This document shows positions 8,917-17,811 of a stretch of DNA of 64,000 nucleotides, in pieces (position 1 is the stretch's first letter; every line of letters begins with the position of its first letter). Under the pieces are notes generated by a model. The model did no database searches. It was not told where the DNA came from and saw only the letters and a list, made by a program, of their open reading frames with translations. The DNA comes from Desulfobacteraceae bacterium UBA5616. GTDB lineage: Bacteria > Desulfobacterota > Desulfobacteria > Desulfobacterales > UBA5616. The DNA is taken from the NCBI GenBank assembly GCA_002423615.1, contig DIKO01000049.1, forward strand, positions 1 to 64,000, in the 5' to 3' direction. A program made the translations under genes and the position numbers.

Positions 8917-8961
8917 AACGCCGGGCACATTGGAAAGACCGGCGTGAATTTCAAAAAAATG

Positions 8962-9003
8962 CCCCGGGAGGTTCTCCATATCCAATGTGGAAACCTCCCG
9001 GGG
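8962..9003 (+). terminator. Strong GC-rich hairpin after the XRE-cupin gene
   Basis: Perfect 12-bp stem CCCCGGGAGGTT (8962-8973) / AACCTCCCGGGG (8992-9003) with an 18-nt loop. No T-run follows on the plus strand; a run of T precedes it when read on the minus strand. It probably ends the E1/regulator transcript. Confidence 0.55.
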
Positions 9004-9044
9004 TTCCCGCCATATGAAAAGTTCTTAAATCCTCAGAACAGGCC

Positions 9045-9094
9045 CTGATATAATCTGATATAATCTTGTCACATCCGGGACAATTTGCCATAAT
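9045..9094 (+). promoter_or_regulatory. Promoter region of the TRAP genes with a tandem 10-bp repeat
   Basis: CTGATATAAT occurs twice in perfect tandem (9045-9054 and 9055-9064). Just after it, TTGTCA (9066-9071) and CATAAT (9089-9094) are 17 bases apart, a reasonable sigma-70 promoter about 80 bases before the TatT-like gene. Confidence 0.4.
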
Positions 9095-9175
9095 GGTTCC
9101 ATAGTATGGAAAATGCAAGGGCATATGGACTTTTTCGGTCCGATTTGGATGGGAAGGAAGATTGAACCTCAAAGA

Positions 9176-10117
9176 ATGAATATTTTCAAAAAAATCTTTT
9201 TGATCCTATTGGTTTTAACGAGTTTTCAAGGCTGTTCTCTCAGAACCCGGGTGATTGAAGAGTTTGCGGAAATGGCCGAGGCGGGCATGGGCGCTTTCGA
9301 AGCGGACGATGATCTGGGGCTGGTGGAAAAAGCTTTCCCGGCCAACATCAAACTCCTGGAAACCCTTTTGGCGAGCAGCCCGAAAAATGGCCGTATTTTA
9401 ACCCTTCTGGCCAAAATGTACGGCAGCTATTCCTTTTTGTTTTTTGAACCCGCTCTCGAGGCGGCGAAACTGGATGTGGATTATCCGGGACCGCTTGTCG
9501 ACTCCGGGTGGAAAAATGACGTCCATCACCTCAAGCCGGTTTTGGATCGATACTATCTGAAAGGGTCCGAATATGCCCTGCGGGCCCTTGAGATCAACCA
9601 CGAAAAATGCCGGGAACAACTGAAGAATGTGGCTGCTGTGGATGCCTTTTTCAAATCCCTGAATCAGGAGGACGTCCCTGCCTTGTTCTGGTACGGGTTT
9701 AACCTCGGGGGATACGTGAACCTTAATATGGATTCGGTGAAAGCTCTTTCCATGGCCTTTCTGGCGGAAAAAGCCATGCAGCGGGTGATAGAACTGGATC
9801 CCGGATATTACCATGGCGGCGCTCATCTGTTTCTCATGGCCTATTACGGGGGAAGATCCCCGATGATGGGGGGAAACCCCGATGCCTCCCTTGCGCATTA
9901 TCAGGAAGTAAAGGCCCTGACCGGGGAAGGATTTTTACTGGCGGAGCTGTACCATGCCAGGTATTATCTATATCAGCGACAGGATAAAAAGAAATTTATT
10001 CAAGTCCTTTCCCGATTGGCGGAAAGAAAATCCCGGGAGGAACCTTTGGCACTGCTTAATCGTGTCGCGGCGAATCGGGCATCGACATATCTTAAGGCTT
10101 TGGATCATTTTTTTTAA
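9176..10117 (+). CDS. TRAP transporter TatT-component (T-component) lipoprotein
   Basis: A 313-residue lipoprotein with an MNIFKKIFLILLVL signal sequence and lipobox FQGCS; Cys 21 would be lipidated. The mature part is alpha-helical and TPR-like, with LASSPKNGRILTLLAKMYGS and IELDPGYYHGGAHLFLMAYYG, and matches the TRAP T-component family typified by TatT (Tp0956) of Treponema. T-components partner periplasmic TRAP binding proteins, and the binding-protein gene follows after only 14 bases. I start at ATG 9176 because earlier in-frame starts would place residues before the signal peptide. The ribosome site is not ideal: AAGGAAG lies about 15 bases upstream. Confidence 0.82.
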   Translation: MNIFKKIFLILLVLTSFQGCSLRTRVIEEFAEMAEAGMGAFEADDDLGLVEKAFPANIKLLETLLASSPKNGRILTLLAKMYGSYSFLFFEPALEAAKLDVDYPGPLVDSGWKNDVHHLKPVLDRYYLKGSEYALRALEINHEKCREQLKNVAAVDAFFKSLNQEDVPALFWYGFNLGGYVNLNMDSVKALSMAFLAEKAMQRVIELDPGYYHGGAHLFLMAYYGGRSPMMGGNPDASLAHYQEVKALTGEGFLLAELYHARYYLYQRQDKKKFIQVLSRLAERKSREEPLALLNRVAANRASTYLKALDHFF

Positions 10118-10131
10118 AGGATCTTCTGAAC

Positions 10132-11118
10132 ATGAAAAACATTTTTGCCCTGTGGGCTGTTCTGCTGATGCTTTTATGGCCTTGCCCCGCCTCTGCCGAA
10201 AAAACCGTTATAAAGGTCGCCCTGATCACCCCCGAAGGCAGCGCCTGGACCCAGGTCCTTAACAGAATGGCCGATGAAGTATCAGGAAAGACCCGGGGAG
10301 AAGTCGATTTCAGGATTTACCCGGGCGGGGTGAGCGGCGATGAACTGGACGTTATCCGGAAAATGCAGGCCGGACTGATCCACGCAGCGGGATTTTCAGG
10401 TGTGGGACTGGGAGTGCTGCTCCCCAAAATCCGAATTCTGGAAGCCCCGCTCCTGTATAAAACCTTTGCGGAGATCGACCTGGTCAAGGAAAAACTCTAT
10501 GATGAATTCGCGGGCGATCTGGAAAAATGCGGATACGTTCTCCTGGGATTTGCAGAAGCCGGTTTTGTTTATATTTTTTCAAAAACCGATATTTCCGGGC
10601 CGGACTGGATTTCAAAGTCCAGGATGTGGGCCTGGAAGGGGGACCCTGTGGCGGAAACATTTTTGAAAAACATGGGCATCAGTACTTTTCCCCTTCCCCT
10701 GACCGACGTGAACATGGGGCTTGAAACCGGAATGATCGATTCTTTTTACTGCCCGCCCCTTGGGGCCGTGGCCTTTCAATGGCATTCCAAGATCCGGTAT
10801 ATGCTGGACTATCCCGTTGTGAATTCCACCGGCGCACTGGTGATGAAAAAGGATATATTTGAAAAGCTTTCTTCCGAAAACAGGGCTGTCTTAAAGGCTG
10901 AAGCCCGGAAATACTGCGCAGAATTGATTCACACCACCCGTCGGGACAACGCCGAGGCCATTTCCCTGATGCAGGCCTCGGGCATCACCCTGGTTAAACC
11001 CACCGATGAACAGATCAAATCCTTTGACATCAATGCCAGAAAATCCTATCTGGAAAATATCCCCAAAATATATTCCGAGGAGCTTCTGGTAAGGGTCGAA
11101 AAAATACTGGGGCATTAA
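10132..11118 (+). CDS. TRAP transporter substrate-binding protein (DctP family)
   Basis: This 328-residue periplasmic protein has a cleavable signal peptide (1-22, ending CPASA) followed by a DctP fold: IKVALITPEGSAWTQVLNRM, a DVIRKMQAGLIHAAGFSG segment, LLYKTFAEID and, near residue 200, NMGLETGMIDSFYCPP. DctP proteins bind organic acids or similar ligands for sodium-driven uptake. The Arg that usually salt-bridges the carboxylate would be near the KSRMWAWKGDP segment. It follows the TatT-like gene; the matching membrane subunits are not next to it but at 16022-17811, beyond the RecQ/DUF488 genes. Ligand unknown. Confidence 0.88.
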   Translation: MKNIFALWAVLLMLLWPCPASAEKTVIKVALITPEGSAWTQVLNRMADEVSGKTRGEVDFRIYPGGVSGDELDVIRKMQAGLIHAAGFSGVGLGVLLPKIRILEAPLLYKTFAEIDLVKEKLYDEFAGDLEKCGYVLLGFAEAGFVYIFSKTDISGPDWISKSRMWAWKGDPVAETFLKNMGISTFPLPLTDVNMGLETGMIDSFYCPPLGAVAFQWHSKIRYMLDYPVVNSTGALVMKKDIFEKLSSENRAVLKAEARKYCAELIHTTRRDNAEAISLMQASGITLVKPTDEQIKSFDINARKSYLENIPKIYSEELLVRVEKILGH

Positions 11119-11183
11119 CGGATGTAAAGAAACCCGGATCATATCCTGAATAGCGATGAAGGTATGGGCAAAATCCTTAAAAA

Positions 11184-14075
11184 ATGATTGATAAGGCCAG
11201 AATAGCGCTGAGAGATGTTTTCGGGTTTGATGATTTCAAGCCCATGCAGGCTGAGGTGATCCGAAACATCCTTTTGCGGAAGGATACATTGGCGGTCATG
11301 CCCACCGGCGGCGGTAAATCCCTCTGTTACCAGCTTCCGGCCCTTCTGTTCGATGGGCTCACGGTGGTTGTCTCTCCGCTGATTTCCTTGATGAAGGATC
11401 AGGTGGATCAGTTGACGGCATTGGGTGTTCCGGTCTGCATGTTGAACAGTTCTCTGATGGCTGATGTTTATCGCGGTAATGTGGAAAAAATACAGCAAAA
11501 CAAAGCCAAGCTTCTTTATATTTCCCCGGAATCTCTTTTAAAAGTAAATGTTATGGAATTGCTGTCGAGGGTGAAAATCGATTGCCTGGCGATTGACGAA
11601 GCCCACTGCATTTCATTCTGGGGGCACGAGTTCAGGCCGGAGTATCGCCAACTGGTTGATGTTCGAAAACACTTTGCCGATACGGTGTGCGTGGCCCTAA
11701 CCGCAACGGCAACACCAAGGGTTCGAACGGATATCATGGAATGTCTGGGCTTCTCAGAAAAAAACCAATATATTGCAGGCTTCAACCGGGAGAACCTCTT
11801 CCTGGCGGTTACGGCCAAGGAGAATGCATGGGAGCAGGTCGTCGATTTCATCGAACAGTTTCCGGATGAATCGGGAATCATCTATTGCTTTACAAGAAAA
11901 CAGGTTGATGTACTGGCGGAAAGGCTCTCGGCGGAAGGTTTTTCTGTGGTCCCTTACCATGCGGGACTTACCGATGCCCAACGCGAATACAACCAGGAAC
12001 AATTCATTCGGGATGATGCCAAAATCGCCGTGGCGACCATCGCGTTCGGAATGGGAATCGATAAGCCCAATATCCGATTTGTTCTTCATTTTGATCTGCC
12101 CAAAACTCTGGAACATTATTATCAGGAAATCGGACGTGCCGGTCGCGACGGTCTCCCCGCCCGGTGCCTGCTTTTATTCGGGTATGGTGATCTTGTGAAG
12201 ATCAGAAGTGTTATCGATAAAATCCGGGACAAAGCGGAGTGGCGCGCGGCAAGGTTGCAACTGGGGGAAATGATCCGATATGCGGAATCCCGCGATTGCA
12301 GAAGGATACCCCTTTTGTCCTATTTCGGAGATCCATACGGGCAAAGAGGTTGCGGGATGTGTGATAATTGCCGGACGGATCGTAAACCGGGTGTGGAAAT
12401 TACCATTCCGGCTCAGAAATTCCTGGCCTGTGTTAAACGTACCGGCGAAAAGTTCGGCGGAAAACATGTCATTGACGTTCTGCGCGGATCAAAGGGAGAA
12501 AAGGTTCTCCGTTTTGGTCACGATCGGCTATCCACCTACGGTATTGGAATGGACCTCAGCCGGAAACAGTGGCTTCAACTCTCAAGGGAGCTTCTTCACC
12601 AGGGCTTGATGTCCCAGGATATGGAGTACGGAAGTCTTTCGGTGACGGAAAGAGGGATGACGGTACTCAGAGGAAAAGAAAAAGTGCTCGGCCATCTGGA
12701 GGCAGAAAAACTTGAAATACCCCGGGAAAAAGTCGAACCCGAGGAATATGACACAAACCTGTTTCGAAGACTCAAAATTCTCAGGAAATCCATTGCCGAT
12801 GCTGAAAATGTTCCCCCTTATGTTATTTTTCCGGATAAAACACTGCTGCAGATGTCCTCGTTTTTTCCCCGGAGTCCGGCCGGCCTGGCCGGGATACATG
12901 GTGTGGGGAAGGTCAAGCTGGAAACCTTCGGGGTGAAGTTCCTTGAAGAAATCCGTACCTATTGCCTGGAACATGGGATCACTGAAATTCCGATGAAAAA
13001 TTTAAAACCGGTTTCACGGGATACGGGAAATATTTCTGGAAAAAAACGGTTTCAAGAAGTGGGTGATGCCTTTTGCAGGGGGAAAACCGTTCCGGAGCTG
13101 ATGTCGATTTACAATATAAAGGAGCCTACGATCCTCGGGCATCTTTATGACTTTCTGAAGGACGGCAACGGCATTGACCCGGAAAGGTTTAATAGGATTT
13201 CGGAAATTTCAGACCAGGATCAGAAAAACGTAATGGACGCGTTTGATAAAATGGGGGAGTCCATGCTGAGACCGGTGTTTGAGTTTTTTGATGGGCGCAT
13301 CGGTTACAATGATCTTCATCGGATCCGGTTAAGGTATTTGAGCTTGAAGGGCCCGGAACATTTAAGGCCTCTGGATGATGAAAAGAAAATTCAACAAACC
13401 GGCAAAACCATTGTCTGCCTGGCCAATTCAAGAAAATATGCCGGCTGTTGCATCGCCGGAAAGGAATTCACTCAGGGAACAGCCGGAGACTGGGTAAGAC
13501 CCGTCAGTTCTTCGGAAACCGGAGAACTCGATCCTAATTGCGCTGTAATGAGAGGCTGGGGCCCTCCAAAGCTTTTGGATATATTTGAGATTTCGGTCAT
13601 ATGCCATGATCCAAAAGGGTGCCAGACTGAAAATTATCGGGTATCCGGACACCCTTGGAAAAAAGTCGGAACTTTTTCAAAGGAACGATTGCATAGACTT
13701 TGCGACAGCCCGGATACCTTGTGGATAAATGGCTGGCAAAGCCTAACGGGCATCAATGATCGAATCCCGGTCAATTTTGCCGATGAAACGTTGGGATCAT
13801 CTCTATGCATGATCAAACCGGAGAACTTATCGATCATCATCGAGGAGGGACCCAGGAAACTAAAAAGAGTCCGGGCTGAATTTACATATCGAAGCATTCT
13901 TTATCGCTGGGTGGTTACTGATCCGGTAATCGAAAGGCGGTACATAAACAAGGCCTTGGGGCGATATCCGATTGGAAAGGACGACCTGTTTCTGACTGCC
14001 AGCATCAGCGAGCCATACCAGGAGTATTGCTATAAACTGGTCGCTTCACTTCCGGGGGCGGATCTGGGTGAATAG
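11184..14075 (+). CDS. RecQ-family ATP-dependent DNA helicase with C-terminal dual-OB-like domain
   Basis: A 963-residue fusion. Residues 1-360 are a RecQ core: Walker A TGGGKS (41-46), DEAH (138-141) within AIDEAHCISFWGHEFRPEY, and motif VI QEIGRAGRDG. A four-Cys zinc motif (DCRR...CGMCDNC) and a winged-helix region follow to about 520. An HRDC-like segment around FPRSPAGLAGIHGVGKVK lies near 570-600, then a helix-turn-helix stretch (620-700). Residues about 740-963 (KTIVCLANSRKYAG, WVRPVS, VTDPVIERRY, YCYKLVA) look like the dual-OB domain that I recall from other proteins. RecQ unwinds DNA 3'-5'; typical RecQ proteins lack this last domain. Two DUF488 genes follow, 21 bases on. I infer a DNA modification, repair or defence role rather than housekeeping. 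Confidence 0.88.
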   Translation: MIDKARIALRDVFGFDDFKPMQAEVIRNILLRKDTLAVMPTGGGKSLCYQLPALLFDGLTVVVSPLISLMKDQVDQLTALGVPVCMLNSSLMADVYRGNVEKIQQNKAKLLYISPESLLKVNVMELLSRVKIDCLAIDEAHCISFWGHEFRPEYRQLVDVRKHFADTVCVALTATATPRVRTDIMECLGFSEKNQYIAGFNRENLFLAVTAKENAWEQVVDFIEQFPDESGIIYCFTRKQVDVLAERLSAEGFSVVPYHAGLTDAQREYNQEQFIRDDAKIAVATIAFGMGIDKPNIRFVLHFDLPKTLEHYYQEIGRAGRDGLPARCLLLFGYGDLVKIRSVIDKIRDKAEWRAARLQLGEMIRYAESRDCRRIPLLSYFGDPYGQRGCGMCDNCRTDRKPGVEITIPAQKFLACVKRTGEKFGGKHVIDVLRGSKGEKVLRFGHDRLSTYGIGMDLSRKQWLQLSRELLHQGLMSQDMEYGSLSVTERGMTVLRGKEKVLGHLEAEKLEIPREKVEPEEYDTNLFRRLKILRKSIADAENVPPYVIFPDKTLLQMSSFFPRSPAGLAGIHGVGKVKLETFGVKFLEEIRTYCLEHGITEIPMKNLKPVSRDTGNISGKKRFQEVGDAFCRGKTVPELMSIYNIKEPTILGHLYDFLKDGNGIDPERFNRISEISDQDQKNVMDAFDKMGESMLRPVFEFFDGRIGYNDLHRIRLRYLSLKGPEHLRPLDDEKKIQQTGKTIVCLANSRKYAGCCIAGKEFTQGTAGDWVRPVSSSETGELDPNCAVMRGWGPPKLLDIFEISVICHDPKGCQTENYRVSGHPWKKVGTFSKERLHRLCDSPDTLWINGWQSLTGINDRIPVNFADETLGSSLCMIKPENLSIIIEEGPRKLKRVRAEFTYRSILYRWVVTDPVIERRYINKALGRYPIGKDDLFLTASISEPYQEYCYKLVASLPGADLGE

Positions 14076-14096
14076 GATTCACATTATTCGCGCAAA

Positions 14097-14705
14097 ATGA
14101 ACACACTTTACACCATAGGACACTCAAACCACAGCGAAGATTATTTTATCGATCTTTTGAAGAAGTGCGGGATCACAGCGGTAGCTGATGTTCGCTCCAG
14201 TCCTTACAGTCGATATAATCCCCATTTCAATCGTGAAAATATCATAAGGACACTAAAAAACCATAACATCGCCTATGTATTCCTGGGAAAAGAACTCGGG
14301 CCAAGAGCCGATGACCCTTCCTGCTATGTCGATGGAAAAGTCAGCTACCGGCGTCTTGCTGAAACCCAATTATTTAAATCGGGTGTTTGCCGGCTTGAAG
14401 AGGGAATGAAAAATTACCGGGTCACGATCATGTGCTCCGAGAAAGATCCTATTTTTTGCCATAGAATGGTCCTCATTTGCCGTAGTCTTCGGCAAAGGGA
14501 TGTTAATATCGAGCATATTTTGGAGGACGGCTCCCATGAAAAACTTGAGGATTCTGAATTAAGGCTACTTGCCCATTTGAAGATACCGGCCTTGCAGCTT
14601 TTCGATAGCACCGAGAATCTTATCCTCAGGGCATACGAGATTCAGGCTGAAAAAATCGCGTTTAAGAAAGATGAAGATGAGGGGGAAGGGAAACAACAAT
14701 TTTGA
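14097..14705 (+). CDS. DUF488 family protein, first of a pair
   Basis: This 202-residue protein shows all DUF488 landmarks: YTIGHSN at 5-11, DVRSSPYSRYNPHFN at 31-45, KELGPR near 65-70, and the likely active-site strand MCSEKDPIFCHR with Cys 113 and Cys 121-His-Arg. DUF488 belongs to a rhodanese/phosphatase-like superfamily for which computational work has suggested nucleic-acid-related chemistry; no reaction is established. A charged tail (residues 175-202) is extra. The gene starts 21 bases after the RecQ-dual-OB stop and its last codons overlap the next DUF488 gene, so the three are very probably co-translated. Confidence 0.85.
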   Translation: MNTLYTIGHSNHSEDYFIDLLKKCGITAVADVRSSPYSRYNPHFNRENIIRTLKNHNIAYVFLGKELGPRADDPSCYVDGKVSYRRLAETQLFKSGVCRLEEGMKNYRVTIMCSEKDPIFCHRMVLICRSLRQRDVNIEHILEDGSHEKLEDSELRLLAHLKIPALQLFDSTENLILRAYEIQAEKIAFKKDEDEGEGKQQF

Positions 14706-15148
14706 AAAATTTGCAATTATTCACCATTGGATACACTCAGAAAAGTGCAGAAACATTTTTCGGGCTTCTGGAAAGGGCCGGGGTGAAGCGGATCATCGAC
14801 ATTCGGCTGAACAATTCTTCCCAGTTGGCCGGCTTTACGAAAAAGGATGATCTTAAATTTTTCTTGAAACGGATTGCGGACATAGATTATCTCCATATGA
14901 CGCAGTTGGCCCCGACGCAGGATATTCTGGACGATTATAAAAAAAGAAATCACAGCTGGCTGGATTATGAAAAGAAGTTTAATGCGGTGCTTAAGAGCAG
15001 AAACATCAAAGAAGACTTAACCGACACGCTGCTGGAAAGGGCCTGTCTCCTATGTAGCGAGCCTAATCCCGACAGATGCCACAGGAGGCTTGTGGCGGAA
15101 TTTATCAAACAGATCTTTCCCAATCTGACCATTGCGCATCTGGGGTGA
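14702..15148 (+). CDS. DUF488 family protein, second of a pair
   Basis: This 148-residue, more compact DUF488 protein has FTIGYTQKSAETFFGLL at 7-23, a divergent DIRLNNSSQLAGF at 33-45, and LLCSEPNPDRCHRR with Cys 118 and Cys 126-His-Arg. Its middle differs from the first copy (TQLAPTQDILDDYKK), so this is an old duplication or a separately acquired partner, not a recent repeat. The start is a TTG embedded in TTGA, sharing four bases with the previous gene, which implies translational coupling. The stop is followed by 92 non-coding bases before the SDR gene. Activity unknown. Confidence 0.85.
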   Translation: MKNLQLFTIGYTQKSAETFFGLLERAGVKRIIDIRLNNSSQLAGFTKKDDLKFFLKRIADIDYLHMTQLAPTQDILDDYKKRNHSWLDYEKKFNAVLKSRNIKEDLTDTLLERACLLCSEPNPDRCHRRLVAEFIKQIFPNLTIAHLG

Positions 15149-15240
15149 CGGCAATTTTATTTTAAAGGAATCAATTACGCTTTCAGACACAGAAGTTTTT
15201 TACAACCCTCTCATGAAATACCGGACAGGAGGAATTTAAA

Positions 15241-16008
15241 ATGGAAATCAGAGGTTCCGTGGGAATCGTCACAGGGGGCGCCAGCGGACTGGGCGCGGCT
15301 ACCGTTCAAATGCTTCACCAAAACGGCGCCAAGGTCATGATCGCGGACATGAACGTTGACGGCGGCAAGGCCCTGGCTGAAAAACTTGGCGACGGCGCCG
15401 CGTTCTGCAAAATGGATGTCACCCAGACGGATGAGGTCCAGGCGGGAGTCCGTCAAACCGTTGAGCTGTTCGGATCGATCCATATCCTGGTCAACTGCGC
15501 CGGAACGAGCTTTCCCATGAAGACCGTGGGAAAAGACGGTCCCCATGATCTGGGGATATTCAAAAAAATCGTTGAAATCAATTTATTCGGAACCTTTGAT
15601 GTGCTCCGGCTTTCCGCTTTCCACATGCAAAACAACCCGCCCAACCTCGACATGGAGCGGGGCGTCATCATCAATACTGCTTCCGTCGCCGCTTTTGACG
15701 GCCAGATCGGTCAGGCCTGTTATTCGGCCTCCAAAGGCGGCATCGTGGCCATGACGCTGCCCATCGCCCGTGACCTTTCCCGGCTCGGCATCCGGGTCTG
15801 CACCATAGCCCCCGGTTTGTTCGATACGCCCCTGCTGGCCGCCCTTCCGGAAGACGCCAGAGCATCTTTGGGACAACAGACCCCGTTTCCGCCGAGATTG
15901 GGCCGTCCAGCTGAGTATGCCCACATGGCCAGAGCCATTATCGAAAACCCCATGATGAACGGAGAAACCATCCGTCTGGACGGCGCTATCCGCATGGCGC
16001 CCAAATGA
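15241..16008 (+). CDS. SDR-family dehydrogenase, HSD10/3-hydroxyacyl-CoA dehydrogenase type-2-like
   Basis: This 255-residue short-chain dehydrogenase has TGGASGLG at 12-19 for NAD binding, an acidic residue in IADMNVDG, NCAG near 84, NTASVAAFDG with the catalytic Ser, and YSASKGG with the Tyr-Lys pair. The long FPMKTVGKDGPHDLGIFKK insert after NCAG and the C-terminal TPFPPRLGRPAEYA pattern are typical of HSD17B10-like 3-hydroxyacyl-CoA dehydrogenases. It would oxidise a 3-hydroxyacyl-CoA (possibly 2-methyl-branched) with NAD. AGGAGGAATTTAAA before the ATG is a strong ribosome site. Thirteen bases later comes the TRAP DctQ gene, suggesting uptake and oxidation of one substrate. Confidence 0.82.
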   Translation: MEIRGSVGIVTGGASGLGAATVQMLHQNGAKVMIADMNVDGGKALAEKLGDGAAFCKMDVTQTDEVQAGVRQTVELFGSIHILVNCAGTSFPMKTVGKDGPHDLGIFKKIVEINLFGTFDVLRLSAFHMQNNPPNLDMERGVIINTASVAAFDGQIGQACYSASKGGIVAMTLPIARDLSRLGIRVCTIAPGLFDTPLLAALPEDARASLGQQTPFPPRLGRPAEYAHMARAIIENPMMNGETIRLDGAIRMAPK

Positions 16009-16021
16009 TGAAGGCAAATTC

Positions 16022-16507
16022 ATGATCGCCGTTTTTCGAAAAATTGATGACGCCGCCGCCCGGGTGGAAAAGGGTTTTGTGGTAGCGATGTTTCTCCTCC
16101 TCATCCTTTCCACCCTGTTCAACATCATTTCTCGGAACCTTTTTCGGAGGTCTTTTCAAAACCTCGTTGAAGTTTCTCCGTCCCTGGTTCTCTGGCTTTC
16201 TTTGATGGGGGCATCCCTTTGCCTGAAAGACGGGGGGCATATTAAAATTGAAATTGTCCTCAGGTTCCTTTCCGGTAAATGGAAAGCCCTGGCCAACGTT
16301 GCCGTTTCCCTGTTCGGCATGGGGGTGACGGCCTTATTAGGGATTGCCGCTTGTGTATTCGTTTCCGGGGAAATGGCGATTTTCGGCATCAGGGGATTGA
16401 TTTCGATTGTTTTCCCTTGTTTTTTCGGGCTGTCTTTTTTCCGGTTTTTCCTGCATTTATTCGATCTTCCCGTTGATTCAAAGGGACTTTCAAAATACCG
16501 GTCATGA
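16022..16507 (+). CDS. TRAP transporter small permease subunit (DctQ family)
   Basis: This 161-residue membrane protein has four hydrophobic helices and DctQ features: NIISRNLF after helix 1, VEVSPSLVLWLSLMGASLCLKDGGHIKIEIV around residues 47-75, and a final helix with FRFFLHLFDL. DctQ stabilises and couples the large permease to the binding protein. It overlaps the DctM gene by ATGA. Its natural partners, the DctP and TatT genes, lie 5 kb upstream at 9176-11118, separated by the RecQ/DUF488 cassette. Confidence 0.85.
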   Translation: MIAVFRKIDDAAARVEKGFVVAMFLLLILSTLFNIISRNLFRRSFQNLVEVSPSLVLWLSLMGASLCLKDGGHIKIEIVLRFLSGKWKALANVAVSLFGMGVTALLGIAACVFVSGEMAIFGIRGLISIVFPCFFGLSFFRFFLHLFDLPVDSKGLSKYRS

Positions 16508-17811
16508 ATATGCTTGGGCTGACCATTCTGATGATCCTTATGGCGGCATTGCTGGAATCCCCTTTGTTCACCGTCATTGCCGCTCTCTCAATCGCCTGCC
16601 TGTTTTTTGCGAGCCATGAATTTTCATCTCTTCAGATGATCATCATCGAGATGAACCGGCTGGCGTCCATGCCGGTTCTGGTGGCCCTTCCGCTTTTTAC
16701 CTTTGCCGGTTGCCTTTTGACCGAAACCAATGCCCCCAGGAGAATCTTGAATCTCCTGCAGGCCGTGTTGGGTCGCGTTCCCGGAGGGCTTGCCATTGCG
16801 GCGCTGGGTTCGTGCGCTTTTTTTACCGCTTTAACCGGAGCAAGCGGTGTGACGATTGTGGCCATTGGGGGACTGTTGTATCCCATATTGAGAAAACGGC
16901 GGTATGGGGAGAAGTTTTCCCTGGGGTTATTGACCACCTCGGGAAGCCTGGGGCTGTTATTTCCGCCCAGCCTTCCCATTATCCTGTATGGGGTGGTGGC
17001 CCGGACGGACATCAACATGATTTTTAAGGCAGCCCTGATTCCGGGAATTCTTCTCATCGGGGTCTTGTCGTTTTATGTGTTTTTTCGGGAGAAGTATTTT
17101 GCAAGGTCCTTTCCCGAAGAATCCCGCTGCATCATTTCGGAAAAAGGGGAGCCCGAGGTCGGGTTCCGGCAGGCCTTTCTGGAGGGGGTTTGGGAATGGC
17201 CGGCATTGATTATCATCATCTGGGGTGTATACGGCGGTTTTGTGACCATTGCTGAAGTTTCCGCCGTTACCCTGGGGTATCTGTTCATCGTGGAGTGCTT
17301 CATCCTGAAGGAAGTCCACTGGCTCAGGCAGATTCCCGGCATCATGATCGATAGCGCCAAACTTTCCGGGGCCATTATCATCATCCTGGCAGTGTCCCTT
17401 GGGTTCACCGGGTATCTTGTGGACGAACAGATTCCCGGCAGGGTATTGTCCTTTTTAACCGGGATTACCGACGACAAATATGTGTTTCTGGCGGGCCTGA
17501 ATCTGTTTCTCCTGGCCGTGGGGTGCATGATGGACATTTTTTCAGCCATCATCATCATCGTGCCCATTATGGTCCCGGTTGCCTTGAGCTACGGCATCGA
17601 CCCGGTCCATTTGTGCATCATTTTCCTGGTAAATCTTGAAATCGGATATTCCACACCACCGGTCGGTATAAACCTGTTCATATCCGCCATCAGGTTCAAA
17701 AAACCCGTCACGGTGTTGTACCAGGCCTCCCTGCCGTATCTGGCCCTGTTGCTTTTAACACTGGTTGTGGTCACATATGTGCCGGTGCTGAGCCTTATGC
17801 TGATCAGATAA
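16504..17811 (+). CDS. TRAP transporter large permease subunit (DctM family)
   Basis: This 435-residue protein is almost wholly hydrophobic with the DctM pattern: LPLFTFAGCLLTETNAPRRI, ALTGASGVTIVAIGGLLYP, TTSGSLGLLFPPSLPIILYG and, near the end, VHLCIIFLVNLEIGYSTPP followed by VGINLFISA. These are the two scissor-like repeats that bind sodium and substrate in TRAP carriers. It is translationally coupled to DctQ (ATGA overlap) and its end overlaps by eight bases the convergent kinase-like gene at 17804. Length is normal for the family. The substrate is unknown but CoA-pathway neighbours suggest an organic acid. Confidence 0.9.
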   Translation: MNMLGLTILMILMAALLESPLFTVIAALSIACLFFASHEFSSLQMIIIEMNRLASMPVLVALPLFTFAGCLLTETNAPRRILNLLQAVLGRVPGGLAIAALGSCAFFTALTGASGVTIVAIGGLLYPILRKRRYGEKFSLGLLTTSGSLGLLFPPSLPIILYGVVARTDINMIFKAALIPGILLIGVLSFYVFFREKYFARSFPEESRCIISEKGEPEVGFRQAFLEGVWEWPALIIIIWGVYGGFVTIAEVSAVTLGYLFIVECFILKEVHWLRQIPGIMIDSAKLSGAIIIILAVSLGFTGYLVDEQIPGRVLSFLTGITDDKYVFLAGLNLFLLAVGCMMDIFSAIIIIVPIMVPVALSYGIDPVHLCIIFLVNLEIGYSTPPVGINLFISAIRFKKPVTVLYQASLPYLALLLLTLVVVTYVPVLSLMLIR

